Shown: positions 8,400 through 16,057, numbered from the stretch's first letter. The stretch is DNA of 35,177 nt from Firmicutes bacterium HGW-Firmicutes-3 (GCA_002841435.1 PGZS01000008.1:1-35177); one strand, 5' to 3'. Translations and numbers: made by a program. Notes: generated from the letters alone by a model not told the origin.

Positions 8400-9707
8400 A
8401 TGGGTTTAAATAAACTGCGGCTAAAATGGAAAGTTTTTGCGTTTTTACTGGGATTCTGCTCCTTATTGCTGGTAATCCTGTGGTTGTTTCAAACGGTATT
8501 CCTCAATGATATGTACAAAATAATCCGCAAGCAGGAGTTGAATCAGGCAATTTCTATCGTGGAAAAAGAAATCGATAATCCGGAACTGCAAACGATTTTA
8601 TTCGAAATCCAAGTCGAAAGCGATATAATGGTTGCTCTTACGCGGGATTTTATTCCGCCCTATAGACCGGGCCGCGAAGATTTTGGCAGTCGGAATAATA
8701 TGCCGTTAGAAACAATCACCCAAGTAAAGGAATTCACGCTCCAAAGTGGGCAAACCGTGTCTCTGACCTTTTACGCGCTGGTCGTCCCGGTTAATGCCAC
8801 CGTAACGACACTGCGATATCAGTTGTATTACATCTCCGGCATTATGCTTATCCTCGCCGTTGGCATAGCACTTATCATTGCCAAGTGGGTTTCCAAACCA
8901 ATTGAGGAAATAAGTCGAAATGCGCTGACCCTTGCCAAAGGAGATTATAATACACATTTTGACGGAAAAGGGTTTCTTGAGATTGCTGCCTTGTCCGACA
9001 CCTTGAATACGGCGGCTGTTGAGTTAGGCCGGGTGGAAGCGTTGAGACGCGAACTGATGGCAAATGTGTCTCACGATTTACGGACACCGCTGTCGCTGAT
9101 TTACAGCTACGCTGAAATGATGAATGATTTTCCCGGCGAAATAACGCCAGAGCAAACACGGGTGATTATGGACGAAACACGTTGGCTGACAGAACTTGTC
9201 AACGATGTGCTGGACATATCGAAATTGGACAATGATATGGAGCGATTGGTTGCCACACGTTTCAACCTTACACACAACCTCAGGGAGACTGTGGCACGGG
9301 TGCAGGAATTGCTGAAAAACGATGGTTTTGACATCACTTTCACTCATAGCAGCGATGTATTTGTAAACGCCGATGAAACGAAAATAGGCAGGGCATTTTA
9401 CAACCTGTTGATTAACGCCGTGAATTACTCCGGCGACAGCCGGAACATTGCCATCATACAGTCAATTTCGGAAAACCTTGTGTGGATTAGCATAATGGAT
9501 AGCGGAGAAGGAATCTTGGAAGATGATTTGCCGTTTATATGGGATCGCTATTTCAAAAGTGGGAAAAAGCACAAACGCCCCGTCATCGGCACGGGATTGG
9601 GGTTGTTTATTGTGAAGAAAATCATCGAATTGCACGGCGGTAAATATGGCGTCACATCGGAAATCGACAAGGGCAGTACATTTTGGTTTGAACTAAATAT
9701 CAACTAA
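8400..9707 (+). CDS. Membrane sensor histidine kinase, partner of the adjacent regulator
   Basis: This 435-residue protein has TM1 at about 11-33, an extracytoplasmic loop of about 105 residues with no recognised sensor fold, TM2 at about 141-161 and a HAMP domain (about 162-213). The HisKA box carries the phospho-accepting His225 in NVSHDLRTPLSL. The ATPase domain shows the N box (LLINAVNYS), G1 (DSGEGI), F box (IWDRYFK) and G2 (GTGLGLFIVKKI), so it should be an active kinase. GAGGGG overlapping the end of the regulator gene serves as ribosome binding site, indicating coupled translation. The likely signal is an envelope condition connected to the VTC-DUF4956-CotH products. Confidence 0.95.
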   Translation: MGLNKLRLKWKVFAFLLGFCSLLLVILWLFQTVFLNDMYKIIRKQELNQAISIVEKEIDNPELQTILFEIQVESDIMVALTRDFIPPYRPGREDFGSRNNMPLETITQVKEFTLQSGQTVSLTFYALVVPVNATVTTLRYQLYYISGIMLILAVGIALIIAKWVSKPIEEISRNALTLAKGDYNTHFDGKGFLEIAALSDTLNTAAVELGRVEALRRELMANVSHDLRTPLSLIYSYAEMMNDFPGEITPEQTRVIMDETRWLTELVNDVLDISKLDNDMERLVATRFNLTHNLRETVARVQELLKNDGFDITFTHSSDVFVNADETKIGRAFYNLLINAVNYSGDSRNIAIIQSISENLVWISIMDSGEGILEDDLPFIWDRYFKSGKKHKRPVIGTGLGLFIVKKIIELHGGKYGVTSEIDKGSTFWFELNIN

Positions 9708-10176
9708 CTTTAAAAATCATCGATTCTTCAGATTTAGTTCAGTTAGAAGGTTTATCATATAGCCTTTATTAGAAAATGCTGGGTATGTAACGTAAGATTT
9801 AAAAGTGGCGACTTAATGTCGAAGTCAAACTTATAACGATGGGCTCAAACTTAAGAGATTCCCTTTTTTATCAGTCTGCAGTGGATATGTTTCCAAATAA
9901 GACCACTTCTCAAAAACCGCTAAAAACCGTTTGACATGTCCCTGTAAACGTAAGGGTTCAGATTTGGCTGCTGACAAGAGTGTAACTCTTTATTTTATTG
10001 GTTTTTTAATGATTACATCCAATCGATGACGTGATGTTAGAGCCAGTATGCGCTTGCGAAAACATATTGAGAGATGGAAAAAGAACTGAAAAAGTAAGTG
10101 AGGTCGAGTTGATGGAATAGATAACATCCATAAAGCTTTTAAGATAGGATAGATGTAAAAATATCATTGGTGACTG
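9708..10176. other. Gene-free interval between the kinase and the BlaI control region
   Basis: Both strands carry frequent stops, and I recognise no gene, RNA or mobile element. The first bases (9715-9726) repeat AATCATCGATTC, also present at 3986-3997 just before the island. Short coding-like scraps in mixed frames suggest worn-down DNA, but none can be assigned to a family. Confidence 0.4.
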
Positions 10177-10217
10177 ACCGTCAATCGAGAAACGAACTCT
10201 CTTGGTTGGCGGTTTTT
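10177..10217 (+). terminator. Rho-independent terminator with no obvious gene
   Basis: ACCGTCAATC (10177-10186) pairs with GGTTGGCGGT (10203-10212) through eight Watson-Crick and two G-U pairs, extended by GAGA/TCTC. TTTTT follows at 10213-10217. It lies 470 bp after the kinase gene and just upstream of the BlaI promoter. It may insulate that promoter, or end an unannotated transcript starting in 9708-10176. Confidence 0.7.
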
Positions 10218-10257
10218 GGTGTTGTGATTAATAATTAAGATTTTTTATAAATCAATA

Positions 10258-10314
10258 TTGACAAATCGGTCTATAAGCTGTAGACTTGCAATATGGAGTC
10301 GATAAACTATAGAC
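10258..10314 (+). promoter_or_regulatory. BlaI promoter with two dyad operators
   Basis: TTGACA (10258-10263) and TAGACT (10281-10286) are 17 bp apart. Two 17-bp dyads cover this promoter and its start region: GTCTATAAGCTGTAGAC (10269-10285) and GTCGATAAACTATAGAC (10298-10314), both with the TA-rich centre and GTC/GAC ends expected of BlaI/MecI-type operators. Their centres are 29 bp apart. The first overlaps the -10 box and the second lies just past the start site, so BlaI dimers bound at both would block transcription. AAGGAGG and the BlaI start codon follow directly. Autoregulation is inferred from this arrangement. Confidence 0.8.
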
Positions 10315-10327
10315 CAAGGAGGTCATC

Positions 10328-10690
10328 ATGAAGGAATATAAACTTACAGAAAGTGAAGAAAAGTTTGCAGAGTTAATATGGCAGAGCGAGCCGATGGGTT
10401 CCGGTGACCTTGTGAAGCTAAGTGAAAAAGAAATGAATTGGAAAAAGTCCACAACATATACAGTACTGAAGAAATTATGTGAAAAAGGTATTTTTCAAAA
10501 TGAAAATGCTGTAGTTTCATCTTTAGTTACAAAGGATGAATATTATGCCAAGCAAAGCATAGGTTTTGTTGAGGATACTTTTGGAGGGTCCTTGCCAAAA
10601 TTTCTAACAGCTTTTATAGGTGGGAAAAAATTAAGTAAGCATCAAGCTGAAGAATTGAAAAAATTAATTGACCGGCACAAGGAGGTGTAA
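10328..10690 (+). CDS. blaI: BlaI/MecI-family transcriptional repressor
   Basis: The 120-residue product matches the family in length. It has an N-terminal winged helix (about 5-75, with WKKSTTYTVLKKLCEKG as the recognition region) and a C-terminal dimerisation helix region (FVEDTFGGSLPKFLTAF). In this family the repressor is cleaved or inactivated when the membrane partner BlaR1 senses a beta-lactam. Two dyad operators lie in its own promoter. The BlaR1-type gene begins 2 nt after the stop, so the two are co-transcribed and probably translationally coupled. Which genes it controls besides its own operon cannot be read here. Confidence 0.93.
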   Translation: MKEYKLTESEEKFAELIWQSEPMGSGDLVKLSEKEMNWKKSTTYTVLKKLCEKGIFQNENAVVSSLVTKDEYYAKQSIGFVEDTFGGSLPKFLTAFIGGKKLSKHQAEELKKLIDRHKEV

Positions 10691-10692
10691 TA

Positions 10693-12768
10693 ATGCGTGA
10701 ACTCTTTCTTTCTGTTTTGAATATGAGCCTTACAGCAAGCTACGTAATCCTATGTGTGATACTTATTAGGCTACTGCTCAAAAAAGCGCCAAAGGTCATC
10801 TCATATGCCTTATGGGGTGTGATTGCTTTTCGCTTAATAATTCCATTTTCCTTTGAAAGTATGTTTAGCCTTATACCACGGAATATAAATGCGGTGCTAA
10901 TTCCCCATGATATTGTCTATCAGCAAAGCCCACAGGTTAATAGTGGGATAGAAGTGGTTGATTCATTAGTGAGCAAATCACTTCCCGCACCAAATGTTGG
11001 GGCAAGTGTCAACCCATTGCAGATCTACACAGAAATAGGCACTTACATCTGGATTTTAGGAATAATGGTACTGCTTATCTATAGTGTAGTATCCGTTTTA
11101 CGATTAAAAAGACAGCTAAAAGGTGCACAGTTAATAGAGCAAAATATCTATCACGCTCAGAATTTGAAAACACCATTTGTGCTTGGCATAATAAGACCCA
11201 GGATATATCTACCAGTTGACCTAAGTACCACCGAAAGAAGCTATATTTTGCTACATGAACAGACCCATATCCAGAGAAAAGACCATATAATTAAGATACT
11301 AGCTTTCATAATACTATCCATACATTGGTTTAACCCTCTTGTGTGGATTGCGTTTTTGTTAATGAGTACAGATATGGAACTTTCTTGTGATGAAAGGGTA
11401 CTGAAAGAAATGAATGAAGAAATCAAAAAGCCTTATGCGAATTCCTTATTATCTCTTGCAACTGGACGGCATATTTTAAATGGAAGCCCTCTTGCTTTTG
11501 GAGAGGGAAATGTTAAAGGGAGGATTATAAACGTGTTAAATTATAAAAAGCCAGTGTTTTGGGTTGTTGTAGTGGCACTGATCGCTGTGGTAGCAGTTAG
11601 TGTAGGGCTTATGAGTAACCCCCAAGAAAAACAGCTGTCGATAGAGGATTATGCTCATCAATTTATTGAGAAAACAATTGCAGATTATAACACCGAGGAA
11701 AATTATTTTAAGATAATAGATAGGAAAATCACAAAGCTTGAGAAGATAGCATCCTTTGATGAACTGCTACCGGCAACCACACTTGATATTTGGAGTCTCG
11801 AATACCGTCTTAAGCCCGAAGATATAAGTAAGATTATGCTGGCAGGTGGTATGAATGAAGTTGACGGTTGGATTACAGAGGAGGCTAGTATGGGTAAACC
11901 GATATTGGTCTTTTCCAATGATAACTCTACACCGCAGTTTCTAGGTACCTTTTGGAGTGGTGAAGCTGATCTCTCTACACTTGCAGGGCAAGAAATGGCG
12001 CTTCGGATTTTTCTAGAAACGAGAGAAATGTTACCAAGGGAAACATACAGTGGGAATCATATTGTCATAAAATTTCCAGCTTCCACAGGCGAAACATATC
12101 AGCTGTTTTTATCCCAACCTGTTATTCAGGGAGAAGGTGGGATTTGGTGTGTAGAGCGCTGGATGGATGGAAACGGCGCAGTATATTATGTTACGCCAGA
12201 GACAGATATTAAGATAGCAGATTATTATAAAGCGTTGCAAAAACAAAGTGATGAAGGGGATAACCTATCCCTTATAGATCCATTGGAAGTGGCTATAGAT
12301 TATATAAAAAATGACCTGGGCCAATTGCAAGTAACTACTCATGATCTTGTGCAGGAATACTCAGCAACAATAGAGGATTTCATGGAAACCCCTGAAAGCA
12401 ATTTTGTAGGGTTTATATCAAACTTTGAAATCGATGAATATTCTAAAGCTTCTTTTCATCTGGATCAAATTGAATGGCTGACACTTGATGATACTGAAAG
12501 GTTGGAGGCGCTTGATATAGATCCAGATGAAGATATGCCAGGTGGGTTTTATATTCATAATCCAAACAGCTATCCCATGTCTTTTCAAGTAGCTGAAGAT
12601 GCTCAATACAATATTATAAATTGGAGCGAAAGTGCTACCCATAAATCGGTTAGCACTCAAGCGTTCAAAGAACATCTTGAACAATATTATTCGGATTTTG
12701 CACCACCATTTAGAGTTGTAACTAAGGATGGGTATGTGCAAAGTATTACAGAACAATATGTGCCATAA
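10693..12768 (+). CDS. BlaR1-like M56 membrane metalloprotease sensor with a non-PBP C-terminal domain
   Basis: This is a 691-residue protein. The N-terminal half has about four membrane segments and an M56 peptidase core with the zinc site LLHEQTH (HEXXH, His188-His192) and the downstream SCDERVL (about 231-237). A further membrane helix lies at about 288-305. In classical BlaR1 the C-terminal part is a penicillin-binding sensor with SXXK and KTG motifs. Here the last 380 residues show no such motifs and appear instead to comprise two unidentified extracytoplasmic regions (about 310-510 and 520-691). The input signal may therefore not be a covalently bound beta-lactam. It is operonic with blaI (2-nt gap). 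The likely function is a protease that relieves BlaI repression on an envelope signal. Confidence 0.88.
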   Translation: MRELFLSVLNMSLTASYVILCVILIRLLLKKAPKVISYALWGVIAFRLIIPFSFESMFSLIPRNINAVLIPHDIVYQQSPQVNSGIEVVDSLVSKSLPAPNVGASVNPLQIYTEIGTYIWILGIMVLLIYSVVSVLRLKRQLKGAQLIEQNIYHAQNLKTPFVLGIIRPRIYLPVDLSTTERSYILLHEQTHIQRKDHIIKILAFIILSIHWFNPLVWIAFLLMSTDMELSCDERVLKEMNEEIKKPYANSLLSLATGRHILNGSPLAFGEGNVKGRIINVLNYKKPVFWVVVVALIAVVAVSVGLMSNPQEKQLSIEDYAHQFIEKTIADYNTEENYFKIIDRKITKLEKIASFDELLPATTLDIWSLEYRLKPEDISKIMLAGGMNEVDGWITEEASMGKPILVFSNDNSTPQFLGTFWSGEADLSTLAGQEMALRIFLETREMLPRETYSGNHIVIKFPASTGETYQLFLSQPVIQGEGGIWCVERWMDGNGAVYYVTPETDIKIADYYKALQKQSDEGDNLSLIDPLEVAIDYIKNDLGQLQVTTHDLVQEYSATIEDFMETPESNFVGFISNFEIDEYSKASFHLDQIEWLTLDDTERLEALDIDPDEDMPGGFYIHNPNSYPMSFQVAEDAQYNIINWSESATHKSVSTQAFKEHLEQYYSDFAPPFRVVTKDGYVQSITEQYVP

Positions 12769-12855
12769 GAGTATCAAACAGGAGAAGAATCTCGATGGGT
12801 TGGAATCAAAAACTCATGTTGCTATTGGTACAGTATAAAAAATGGAGGGAAGTAA

Positions 12856-13287
12856 ATGTTGTATATTATTGGTATTTTATCTATAATTACACTTGGATCA
12901 TTTATTTGGACAGTCATTCAAATTCTAAAACCTGAATGGTTTTATAAGGCTGAAAATGAAGCGAACTTAAAGAGAAAGAGGCCTTGGTGGTATCTGGTGC
13001 TAGGGATAGTAGGTCTGATTGTATTAATCGTATTATGGATACAGGCATTTAAGCTCGAGTTTGTTTCTGTTTGGATTTTAACTGTCGTGTTCTCATTGGG
13101 ATCAATAAAAGCTTTGGGTATGGTTTTCTTCTATGATAAGTTTAGTGGTGGTGTAACAAAATTAGTAGGGAAAATGCAATCTTCAAAAAGAACCTATGCA
13201 ACCATTGTCATTTCAAGAGGGATATTGACGATATGTTCATTGTTGGCTGCTTTGTATTTTGGTGGATTTTTTGGTGTTGTTAAATAG
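12856..13287 (+). CDS. Small membrane protein downstream of the BlaR1-like gene
   Basis: The 143-residue product has four predicted membrane segments (about 3-24, 45-65, 71-94 and 116-140), joined by basic loops such as NLKRKRPWW. I do not recognise a family. GGAGGG lies 7-8 nt before the ATG. It is 87 bp after the BlaR1-like gene on the same strand with no terminator between them, so it is probably the third gene of that operon. A role in the response controlled by BlaI is possible but not shown. Confidence 0.75.
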   Translation: MLYIIGILSIITLGSFIWTVIQILKPEWFYKAENEANLKRKRPWWYLVLGIVGLIVLIVLWIQAFKLEFVSVWILTVVFSLGSIKALGMVFFYDKFSGGVTKLVGKMQSSKRTYATIVISRGILTICSLLAALYFGGFFGVVK

Positions 13288-13331
13288 TAGCTCATAAATG
13301 GCGAATGGAAATCATTTTTTCCCCATTCTAG

Positions 13332-13540
13332 TATGGTATAGGGATTAAAAAGTTTTATATACCAGGATTTCTTTCCCCATTTAAGGCGGTGCCAGACATG
13401 ATTGGACACTTCGGCTCAACAGGATCTGTGGCTTTTTATATCCCCAATGTTGATTTTATATTGCAGGTACTACCAATCAGCAAGCCAATCCGAGTACAGC
13501 TTTTCAAGCTAAAATATATATTGTGCATACACATACGTAA
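13332..13540 (+). pseudogene. Remnant of a beta-lactamase-family serine hydrolase (C-terminal part)
   Basis: From 13332 one frame reads YGIGIKKFYIPGFLSPFKAV, then PDMIGHFGSTGSVAFYIPNVDF. The GHFGSTGS segment is the characteristic C-terminal motif of class C beta-lactamase-related serine hydrolases (PF00144). At the T run 13454-13457 the frame shifts: adding one T would continue as YIAGTTNQQANPSTAF, again typical of the family, ending at TAA 13538-13540. An in-frame TAG sits just upstream of 13332 and no N-terminal half with the SXXK motif is present. Only about the last 70 residues survive. Its place right after a BlaI/BlaR1 pair suggests it may once have been a target of that system. A weak hairpin in 13300-13330 may have ended the preceding operon. 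Confidence 0.7.
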
Positions 13541-13553
13541 CTATTTATCGTAA

Positions 13554-13703
13554 GGTTACGAGTTGCTATTTTTGCAGTTTTACAAATCTTATAATGACCA
13601 ACCACCTAGACAAAAGGTGAAGACAGCTGAAGTTATTACTAAAGATGAGTTTATTGAAATTGTTGATAGACTTGAACAAGGAGAGAAAGATGCGAATTCA
13701 TGA
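13554..13703 (+). pseudogene. Coding-like fragment overlapping the VanZ start
   Basis: One frame is open from 13554 to the TGA at 13701-13703. It contains QFYKSYNDQPPRQKVK and ends KDEFIEIVDRLEQGEKDANS, a composition that looks like real protein. It has no start codon with a ribosome binding site, so it is probably the tail of a lost gene. It overlaps the VanZ-family start by 14 nt, and the VanZ ribosome binding site lies inside it, as expected for formerly coupled genes. The family is not recognised. Confidence 0.35.
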
Positions 13704-15090
13704 ATTACTGTATTTTTTTAAGACATATTTTCTATTTGGAGTAATGGGATTAGTACTATTAGCGGTGCTAGGCACTTTTGGATATTATATTATATATAGA
13801 AGGATATTAAGAGGTAAAAAAAAGTTCTCTAAGAAACAAATAATCTTTGGAGGTCTTTTTATTGCATATGTTCTTATGGTTTTTGGGGTTACGTTTCTAA
13901 GTAGAGGTCCTCATTTTCAAGGCAGTATGAATACTCATTTTTTAAGCTCCTATAGAGATGCTTGGAATAGCTTTAGCCTACGTAGTTGGCAGTTCATAAT
14001 TCTTAACATATTTATGTTTGTTCCCTTTGGATTTCTCTTGCCTTTGTTACAGGGAAGATTTTATAAAATATATAACACTTTGATAGCAGCTCTGCTATTT
14101 ACAATATTTATAGAATTGTTTCAATTAAAAACGGGAGTAGGAGTTTTTGAATTAGATGATATTTTTAATAATGTTTTAGGGGCTTTAATAGGATATGGTA
14201 TAGTAATGACTTTATTATCCGTCATAAAACCAAGCAAGAGTAAAGGCTTAAAAGTGATGGTGTTTCTATCACCATTAATTATGACGCTAGTCGTTTTTAT
14301 AAGCATATTTACTTATTATGACAATAAAGAATTTGGGAATATTCCGCAGGCTTATAATTATAAAATAAACTTAAAAAATGCAAATATAGTATTAAAGGCT
14401 TCATTAAAGGATAACAAAGGTGCAGTACCAATATATAAAGCTCCTGTATTTACAAAAGATGAGGCTATTGAATGGGCAAGTGAATTCTTTAATAGTCTGG
14501 GTATTGATGCATCAAATATAGAAATAGATGCCTATAATGACAATTCGCTATTTTGGAGAAGAGGAGAACCTACTTATAACATATGGCTCGATTATGTAGG
14601 CGGGACTTATAGATTTTCAGATTTTTCTAGTTTTGATGAAAAAACAAAACCTATGAACATTGAAGAAGATATACTAATAGAGACTTTAAGTGATTTTGGG
14701 ATAACAATTCCAAAAGAAGTTGAGTTTATTACTCAAAATAGTGGTAGTTATCAATGGAAGGTTAACAAAGTTGTTGAGGGAGATACCCTTTTAGATGGTG
14801 CCATAGCTTGTACCTATTTTAATGATCATACAATAAAAGAATTAAGTAATAATTTAATCACATATAAAAGAGTAAAAGAGGTAACAATAAAAAGTAAGAA
14901 AGAAGCTTTTGAAGAGTTAGTCGCTGGAAAATTTCGATATTATTATGACGAGAATATAAAGGATATAACTATAGGAGATATAAGCCTTGAATATATATTG
15001 GATACAAAGGGATTCTATCAACCGGCATATTCTTTTACGTCAAACATAGATGGTAATGAATATCATATATTTGTACCAGCAATAAAATGA
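13690..15090 (+). CDS. VanZ-family membrane protein with a large extracytoplasmic C-terminal domain
   Basis: The ATG at 13690 follows AAGGAG at 13678-13683; an upstream ATG at 13645 lacks such a site. Of 466 residues, the first 200 or so carry about five membrane segments with the VanZ core (NIFMFVPFGFLLPLL, then ELFQL and ELDDIFNNVLGALIGY). VanZ proteins give low-level teicoplanin resistance in enterococci, and related proteins occur widely without known substrates. After a last membrane helix (about 192-212) an unusual region of about 250 residues follows, predicted outside the cell, with PepSY- or YycI-like spacing such as FTKDEAIEWASEFFNSLGI. I infer a two-domain protein, with the tail sensing or binding an envelope component. 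Its own terminator follows at 15184-15217. Confidence 0.85.
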   Translation: MRIHELLYFFKTYFLFGVMGLVLLAVLGTFGYYIIYRRILRGKKKFSKKQIIFGGLFIAYVLMVFGVTFLSRGPHFQGSMNTHFLSSYRDAWNSFSLRSWQFIILNIFMFVPFGFLLPLLQGRFYKIYNTLIAALLFTIFIELFQLKTGVGVFELDDIFNNVLGALIGYGIVMTLLSVIKPSKSKGLKVMVFLSPLIMTLVVFISIFTYYDNKEFGNIPQAYNYKINLKNANIVLKASLKDNKGAVPIYKAPVFTKDEAIEWASEFFNSLGIDASNIEIDAYNDNSLFWRRGEPTYNIWLDYVGGTYRFSDFSSFDEKTKPMNIEEDILIETLSDFGITIPKEVEFITQNSGSYQWKVNKVVEGDTLLDGAIACTYFNDHTIKELSNNLITYKRVKEVTIKSKKEAFEELVAGKFRYYYDENIKDITIGDISLEYILDTKGFYQPAYSFTSNIDGNEYHIFVPAIK

Positions 15091-15183
15091 TATACAAAAA
15101 GATGCATAATCAGTTTATATATGATAAGAATCTAAGGCGATTTCGGTAAGAACATTACTTTCGATATATCATTATTTACAACT

Positions 15184-15217
15184 AAAGTCATAAGAGCATT
15201 TTTTATGGCTTTTTTTG
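15184..15217 (+). terminator. Rho-independent terminator after the VanZ-family gene
   Basis: AAAGTCATAA (15184-15193) pairs with TTATGGCTTT (15203-15212) through nine Watson-Crick pairs and one G-U pair, followed by a T run to 15217. Confidence 0.75.
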
Positions 15218-15229
15218 TGTAAAGCATGA

Positions 15230-15389
15230 GTGCAATCTAATGGGTTTGGTCTGACGAACAGAAATCACATCAGGCTACAGTTAGGAATAAGGCAGCACAA
15301 CAAGTCAAAGTCCAATAACGACTTGGAATTAACTGTAGTAAATGTGTTAGATATGGATTTGAAGAAATTCTTTGATACTGAACCAAATT
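15230..15389 (+). pseudogene. Degraded group II intron reverse-transcriptase/maturase fragment
   Basis: Frame one gives SNGFGLTNR and, further on, VVNVLDMDLKKFFDT; a second frame between them gives KSHQATVRNKAAQQV. Together these follow the order seen in group II intron-encoded reverse transcriptases: the GFRP(N/K)RSCHQA motif, then the (Y)VVD(M/I)DLEKFFDT active-site strand carrying the first catalytic aspartate. The rest of the protein, including YADD, is absent and the frame wanders. No intron RNA domains V/VI were recognised nearby. I read it as an old mobile-element scar in a gap otherwise empty of genes (15091-15417). Confidence 0.55.
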
Positions 15390-15417
15390 TCATTTTTAAT
15401 TTTCATTTGACCATATA

Positions 15418-15717
15418 TTAAATGCTTTGGATAAACAAAGCAATGGTTACGGCAATAATTGCAGAAAATAACACTAACAATACAATAGATTTTATCCAGT
15501 TCTTTGTAAAAATTTTGTGTTTATATTGATATACAGTAGTAACTAAGCCACTTAAGAATATTAATCCAAACAAGTCCCAGGGAGCTTCATTTAATCTAAA
15601 AGATCTGTAAATAATATTGATAAGGATTCCAAAAGTTAAAATTATATAACCATATTTATAACTTTGATTCTCAATGAAAGTTGTTCTTTCATCCTTTTCA
15701 TTATTTTTTGTTAACAT
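15418..15717 (-). CDS. Small membrane protein paired with the XRE regulator
   Basis: A protein of about 99 residues with three membrane segments (about 22-40, 46-65 and 80-98). Two in-frame ATGs, at 15723 and 15717, both overlap the 3' end of the regulator gene. The GGAGG that also encodes Glu-Val in the regulator lies 9 nt before the second ATG and only 3 nt before the first, so I chose 15717. The overlap implies coupled translation. Pairs of a short XRE regulator and a small membrane protein are common in clostridia, but the function is unknown. Confidence 0.75.
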   Translation of the reverse strand: MLTKNNEKDERTTFIENQSYKYGYIILTFGILINIIYRSFRLNEAPWDLFGLIFLSGLVTTVYQYKHKIFTKNWIKSIVLLVLFSAIIAVTIALFIQSI

Positions 15718-15937
15718 CTTCATCTACCTCCTCAAAATAAAATAATGTTTCGAATGGCTTGTTAAATACTCTAGCTATTAATAATGCTAATTTTGCTGTT
15801 GGACAATATTGTCCAGTTTCTATAGAGCTAATAGTTTGTCTTGTAACTCCAACAAGAGCAGCAAGTTGTTCCTGAGAAAGATTATTTTCAGCTCTAGCAA
15901 CTTTAAGTCTATTCTTTAGTATAATATTCTCGTTCAT
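15701..15937 (-). CDS. Short XRE-family helix-turn-helix regulator
   Basis: The 78-residue product is essentially one Cro/C1-type domain: LKVARAENNLSQEQLAALVG, then VTRQTISSIETG as the recognition helix region, then FNKPFETLFYFEE. Stand-alone regulators of this type usually repress their own operon or tune a partner gene. An AAGGAGG site precedes the ATG and a perfect consensus promoter lies upstream on the same strand. The membrane protein gene overlaps its 3' end, forming a two-gene minus-strand operon. Confidence 0.92.
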   Translation of the reverse strand: MNENIILKNRLKVARAENNLSQEQLAALVGVTRQTISSIETGQYCPTAKLALLIARVFNKPFETLFYFEEVDEDVNKK

Positions 15938-15960
15938 AATGCTACCTCCTTAATAATCAT

Positions 15961-15989
15961 ATTATAGATATATAACGCCGGTATGTCAA
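15961..15989 (-). promoter_or_regulatory. Perfect consensus sigma-A promoter of the XRE operon
   Basis: On the minus strand TTGACA (15989-15984) and TATAAT (15966-15961) are separated by exactly 17 bp, so both hexamers match the consensus fully. A short palindrome, TTATAGATATATAA, overlaps the -10 box and is a possible autoregulatory site for the XRE protein. Confidence 0.85.
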
Positions 15990-16057
15990 GTAAACTATTC
16001 AATTTGATAAGTACACTTGTCAGATAATCTGGATTCGTGAATGAAAAAAATTCAAGT

